DNA from: DATLZM01 sp035559315 | GTDB taxonomy: Bacteria; Actinomycetota; UBA4738; HRBIN12 | Length of the DNA stretch: 16,378 nucleotides | Direction of reading: 5' to 3' | NCBI GenBank assembly: GCA_035559315.1 | Contig: DATMBJ010000181.1 | Span: 1-16,378 of the forward strand | Shown: piece after piece, positions 13,560-16,378 of the stretch | How the letters are laid out: each line of letters opens with the position of its first letter | Position numbering within the stretch: position 1 is the stretch's first letter | Program-made: the position numbers and the translations under genes | The notes under the pieces: generated by a model | The model's database searches: none | Told to the model about the DNA's origin: nothing | What the model saw: the letters and a program-made list of their open reading frames with translations, nothing else

Positions 13560-14888
13560 ATGAGGGGATCGAGATGGTTCGCACGCGTCGCCTTGCTGGG
13601 CGCGTTGTTCCTGGTCGCGGCGGCCTGCGCGAGGGAGGAGGCGGCTCCGCCGGCCGCTGAGGACCCGTGCGCGGCCGACCCGTTCGGCTGCGTCGAGTAC
13701 GGCCCGGACGAGCCGATCAAGCTCGGCACGCTGCTCGCGATCTCGGGCGACGTGGCCTCGCTCGGGGTCGACAGCAACCGGGGCGTCGAGCTCGCGATCG
13801 ACTACCTCGACGGGAGCTTCGACGGCACCGGGGCGCAGCTCCTCGGCCACGACATCGAGGTCGTGAAGGAGGACGACGGCTGCTCGGCGGAGGGCGGCCA
13901 GGCCGGCGCCACGCGCCTGGCGGCCGACCCGAAGATCGTCGCGGTGATCGGCACCTCGTGCTCGAGCGCGGCGCTCGGCGTCGCCGACACGATCCTGTCC
14001 GACAAGGGGATCCTCTTGATCTCGCCGTCGAACACGAACCCCAACCTCACGTCGGAGGAGGCGCACCAGCCCTTCTACCTGCGGACCGCCCACAACGACA
14101 AGATCCAGGGGGTGATCGTGGCGCACTTCGCGCTGCGGGAGCTGGGCGCGAAGACGATGGCCACGATCAACGACGAGAGCCCCTACGCCGACGCGCTGGC
14201 CGCCGTGGCCCGGCAGGCCTTCGAGATCGGCGGCGGAGAGATCACGGCCGTGGAGGCGATCCAGAGCACGGACACCGAGTTCAAGTCCCTGCTGACGTCG
14301 ATCGGTCGGGACGAGCCCGACGTGCTCTACTTCCCCGACTTCAACCCGGCCTGCGCGCTGATCGCGCAGCAGGCGGCGGGGGTCCCCGGGCTCGAGGACA
14401 CCGCGCTGATCGGCTCCGACGGCTGCCTGGCCTCGGACTTCCTGGAGATCGCCGGGGACGCCGCGGAGGGCGTGTACGCGTCGTCGCCGGACCTTTCGGC
14501 GCTCCAGCAGGGCGCGTTCTACAGGGACGAGTTCCTCCCGGCGTACAAGGAGCAGTTCGGGGAGGACCCGACCTCGGTGTTCCACGCCCACGCGTTCGAC
14601 GCGTTCAACATCCTGGCCGAGGCGATCAAGAAGGTCGCGATCGAGGGGGAGGACGGGTCGCTCCGGATCCCGCGGGACGCGCTGCGCGAGGCCATCTTCG
14701 CGACCAGCGGCTACCAGGGGATCACCGGGGAGATCACCTGCACCCCGCTCGGGGACTGCGCGGCGACCGTCCCCATCGGGATCTTCGTCGCGCCGGACTG
14801 GCCGGTCGAGGGCGGGAACCCCAACGCGAAGCCGATCTACACCGAGACGCTCTCGCTCCAGGAGGCCGAGGCGGAGCTCGGCGGGTAG
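13560..14888 (+). CDS. livK: Branched-chain amino-acid type ABC transporter substrate-binding lipoprotein
   Basis: Extracytoplasmic receptor of a Liv-type ABC importer, a type I periplasmic binding protein of 442 residues. Residues 1-22 are a signal peptide (basic MRGSRWFAR, then hydrophobic VALLGALFLVAAA). They end in a lipobox-like VAAAC with Cys23 as the lipid anchor; Ala rather than Leu at -3 is acceptable but not ideal. A short linker rich in Ala, Glu and Pro follows. The mature domain opens with IKLGTLLAISGDVASLG and contains VAVIGTSCSSAALGVADTIL and LLISPSNTNPNLT, all typical of the family. Several extra Cys residues could form disulfides. The ligand may be a branched-chain amino acid, but related proteins bind other amino acids, amides or urea, so specificity is open. 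The permease genes follow, so it is the first gene of the transporter cluster. Confidence 0.92.
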   Translation: MRGSRWFARVALLGALFLVAAACAREEAAPPAAEDPCAADPFGCVEYGPDEPIKLGTLLAISGDVASLGVDSNRGVELAIDYLDGSFDGTGAQLLGHDIEVVKEDDGCSAEGGQAGATRLAADPKIVAVIGTSCSSAALGVADTILSDKGILLISPSNTNPNLTSEEAHQPFYLRTAHNDKIQGVIVAHFALRELGAKTMATINDESPYADALAAVARQAFEIGGGEITAVEAIQSTDTEFKSLLTSIGRDEPDVLYFPDFNPACALIAQQAAGVPGLEDTALIGSDGCLASDFLEIAGDAAEGVYASSPDLSALQQGAFYRDEFLPAYKEQFGEDPTSVFHAHAFDAFNILAEAIKKVAIEGEDGSLRIPRDALREAIFATSGYQGITGEITCTPLGDCAATVPIGIFVAPDWPVEGGNPNAKPIYTETLSLQEAEAELGG

Positions 14889-14912
14889 CCTCCGGGGGGA
14901 GGGGGATCCGGA

Positions 14913-14968
14913 CGCACGCGGGAGCCGTGGGTGAGCGGGGGAACCGCCCACCCACGGCTCCGCGTGTG
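14913..14968 (+). terminator. 24-bp hairpin between livK and livH
   Basis: A near-perfect inverted repeat. The core arms GGAGCCGTGGGTG (14921-14933) and CACCCACGGCTCC (14949-14961) pair over 13 bp. An inner GCGG/CCGC stem closes a GGGAA loop (14939-14943). Seven outer pairs, including one G-U, join 14913-14919 to 14962-14968 past a one-base bulge. No T-run follows. In binding-protein operons such a hairpin often acts as a partial terminator or blocks 3' decay, keeping receptor mRNA more abundant than permease mRNA; that role is inferred here. Confidence 0.65.
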
Positions 14969-15000
14969 ATATGCGTGTACCTCGAGGGACGGGGAGCGAG

Positions 15001-16110
15001 GTGGCGAAGCTGAACCAGGCCCGGGCGGTGGCGGCGCCGAGCCGCGCCCAGGTGTTCGTCGAACGGTTCCCGCTGCGGAAGGCCGTGCAGTGGTCGCTCT
15101 TCGTCCTGATCGCGGTGGGCGTCGGGCTCGGCTCGTGGAAGACCCTCACGCTCCCGGCGGCCGAGCGCTACACGCCGGCCCAGTGGCGGGACTTCGTCGT
15201 GCTGGGGATCGCGCAGGGCGCGGTGTACGCGCTGATCGCGCTGGGCTACAGCCTCGTGTACGGGATCCTCCGGATGATCAACTTCGCCCACGGCGAGGTG
15301 TTCATGGCGGGGGCCTATACCTCGTTCTTCTTCGCCGACGCGATGAGCCGGGGCGGCTTCCTGAACCGGGAGCCGGCGGTGGCCCTGGTCCTCATCCTGC
15401 TCACCGCGATGGCGGGCTCCACGCTCGTGGCCGTGCTGCTCGAGCGGGTCGCCTACCGGCCGCTCCGGAACGCCCCGCGCCTGGTCCCGCTGATCACCGC
15501 GATCGGGGCCTCGTTCTTCCTCCAGTACACGTTCCGGGGGCTCTTCGGCCAGCAGCTCCGCGGCTACCCGCGCTTCGACTTCCTGCGGGGGAAGTGGCAC
15601 CCGCTCGGGATCCCGATCCTCCGCACCCAGGTCGTGGTCCTGATCGTCGTGGCGGCCTCCCTGGCGTTCCTCACGTGGTTCGTGGCCCGCACCAAGACCG
15701 GGAAGTCGATGCGGGCGGTGGCGGAGGACAAGGAGATCGCGAGCCTGATGGGGATCGACGTGGACCGGGTGATCGTCACCACGTTCGCGGTGGGCGGCGC
15801 GTTCGCGGGGATCGCCGGGGTGCTGTTCGCGCTGGTGTTCGAGCACGTCCACTGGTTCATGGGGTTCTTCCCGGGGATCAAGGCGTTCACGGCGGCCGTG
15901 CTCGGCGGGATCGGGAGCATCGGCGGCGCCGCCCTGGGCGGGATCCTGATCGGGGTCGCCGAGGCCCTGGGGCCGCCGCTCCTCCTGGCGGGGGCCCACG
16001 TGCCGTCGCCCTTCCAGCTCAAGGACGTGGTGGCGTTCCTGGTCCTGATCCTCGTGCTGATCTTCCGGCCGGGCGGGATCCTCGGGACCGGGGAGCGGGA
16101 GAAGGTGTGA
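15001..16110 (+). CDS. livH: Branched-chain amino-acid ABC transporter permease, LivH type
   Basis: Inner-membrane permease of the Liv-type importer, 369 residues. The diagnostic LivH signature GYSLVYGILRMINFAHGE lies at residues 82-99. Hydrophobic segments follow across the protein (for example VALVLILLTAMAGSTLVAVL and VVVLIVVAASLAFLTWFV). The coupling helix that contacts the ATPase is in RAVAEDKEIASLMGIDVDR, and GGIGSIGGAALGGILIG lies near the C-terminus. An N-terminal segment with an extra membrane helix (about 29-46) precedes the usual family start. I chose GTG 15001 because GGGGAG lies 4 bases upstream; ATG 14971 would add ten residues but would begin only 2 bases after the large hairpin. 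Its TGA shares one base with the next start, indicating coupled translation with livM. Confidence 0.95.
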   Translation: MAKLNQARAVAAPSRAQVFVERFPLRKAVQWSLFVLIAVGVGLGSWKTLTLPAAERYTPAQWRDFVVLGIAQGAVYALIALGYSLVYGILRMINFAHGEVFMAGAYTSFFFADAMSRGGFLNREPAVALVLILLTAMAGSTLVAVLLERVAYRPLRNAPRLVPLITAIGASFFLQYTFRGLFGQQLRGYPRFDFLRGKWHPLGIPILRTQVVVLIVVAASLAFLTWFVARTKTGKSMRAVAEDKEIASLMGIDVDRVIVTTFAVGGAFAGIAGVLFALVFEHVHWFMGFFPGIKAFTAAVLGGIGSIGGAALGGILIGVAEALGPPLLLAGAHVPSPFQLKDVVAFLVLILVLIFRPGGILGTGEREKV

Positions 16111-16378
16111 TGCCGGCGTCGTTCCTCGTCCGGCGGGCCGTGCGGAGCGGGGCGATCGGCGGCGTGGTCCTGATCTACCTCGCGATGGTCGGCATGCTCG
16201 AGAAGTTCGCCGGCCTCGACCTCGTGGGGACCGTCCTCCCGCTCAGCCGGCTGCTGGTCCTCTTGGCTCCCGCCGCCGCCGGGTACGTGGCGGCCCGCCC
16301 CCGCATCCACGCGGGGGAGGTCCAGCGCCCGGCCGTGGGGCCCGCGGCGGCGGCCGGCGCGGGCGCCGGCCGCCGCCG
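16110..16378 (+). CDS. livM: Branched-chain amino-acid ABC transporter permease, LivM type (3' end outside window)
   Basis: The first 89 codons of a gene that continues beyond the window. Its ATG shares a base with the livH stop (TGATG). The visible part has a basic start (MPASFLVRRAVRSG), then a hydrophobic helix (GGVVLIYLAMVGML). A second helix, SRLLVLLAPAAAGYVAARP, follows, and then a Gly/Ala-rich stretch at the edge. The LivM call is mainly from position directly after livH. The two-helix N-terminal extension occurs in long actinobacterial LivM proteins, whose signature region would lie outside the window. The ATPase genes livG and livF would be expected further downstream. Confidence 0.7.
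   Translation, partial: MPASFLVRRAVRSGAIGGVVLIYLAMVGMLEKFAGLDLVGTVLPLSRLLVLLAPAAAGYVAARPRIHAGEVQRPAVGPAAAAGAGAGRR

Noticed and set aside
1..16378. Mobile elements, CRISPR arrays, toxin-antitoxin or defence genes
   Set aside because: No transposase, integrase, repeat-spacer pattern or small paired genes of that kind were seen in any part of the window.

Overview
The window is very GC-rich (clearly above 70% by eye, with nearly every third codon position G or C) and looks like a chromosomal housekeeping segment of an actinobacterium (Actinomycetota). The support is the base composition, frequent GTG starts, the gene order (a DivIVA-like tail, ileS, DUF167, TraR/DksA, lspA, an RluA-family pseudouridine synthase, dnaE), and several start codons that lack a Shine-Dalgarno sequence but have a -10-like hexamer a few bases upstream. 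I cannot assign the class. No mobile element, CRISPR array, rRNA or tRNA was seen. Layout: bases 1-231 are the C-terminal end of a protein that begins before the window, perhaps DivIVA. It converges on ileS (minus strand, 311-3463), an isoleucyl-tRNA synthetase of the long, eukaryote-like type 2. A 140-bp divergent intergenic region with two strong hairpins separates ileS from a plus-strand run: DUF167 protein, TraR/DksA zinc-finger protein, lspA, and an S4-domain pseudouridine synthase. A well-formed promoter (TTGTGA, 17 bp, TAGTAT) then drives dnaE, the replicative DNA polymerase III alpha subunit. Between dnaE and the next gene lie about 370 bp containing what looks like a small frameshifted gene. 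Next comes a tryptophan cluster: a divergent HisA/PriA-like TIM-barrel protein that lacks expected catalytic acids, then trpC, trpB and trpA, with 4-base GTGA stop/start overlaps at trpC-trpB and trpB-trpA. No trpF lies in the window, which fits actinobacteria where PriA does both the HisA and TrpF reactions, but this HisA-like protein does not look like a normal PriA. The right end is a branched-chain amino-acid type ABC importer: lipoprotein substrate-binding protein (livK-like), a 24-bp hairpin, permease livH, and the start of permease livM, which runs off the window. How the genes work together: ileS, DksA-like, lspA, pseudouridine synthase and dnaE are core information-processing and envelope functions; trpC-trpB-trpA carry out the last steps of tryptophan synthesis; the liv-type genes import amino acids or similar small molecules. 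I see no convincing new multi-gene system. The items most worth a second look are the altered HisA-like protein in the trp cluster, the frameshifted small gene before it, the large livK-livH hairpin, and the structured ileS leader.
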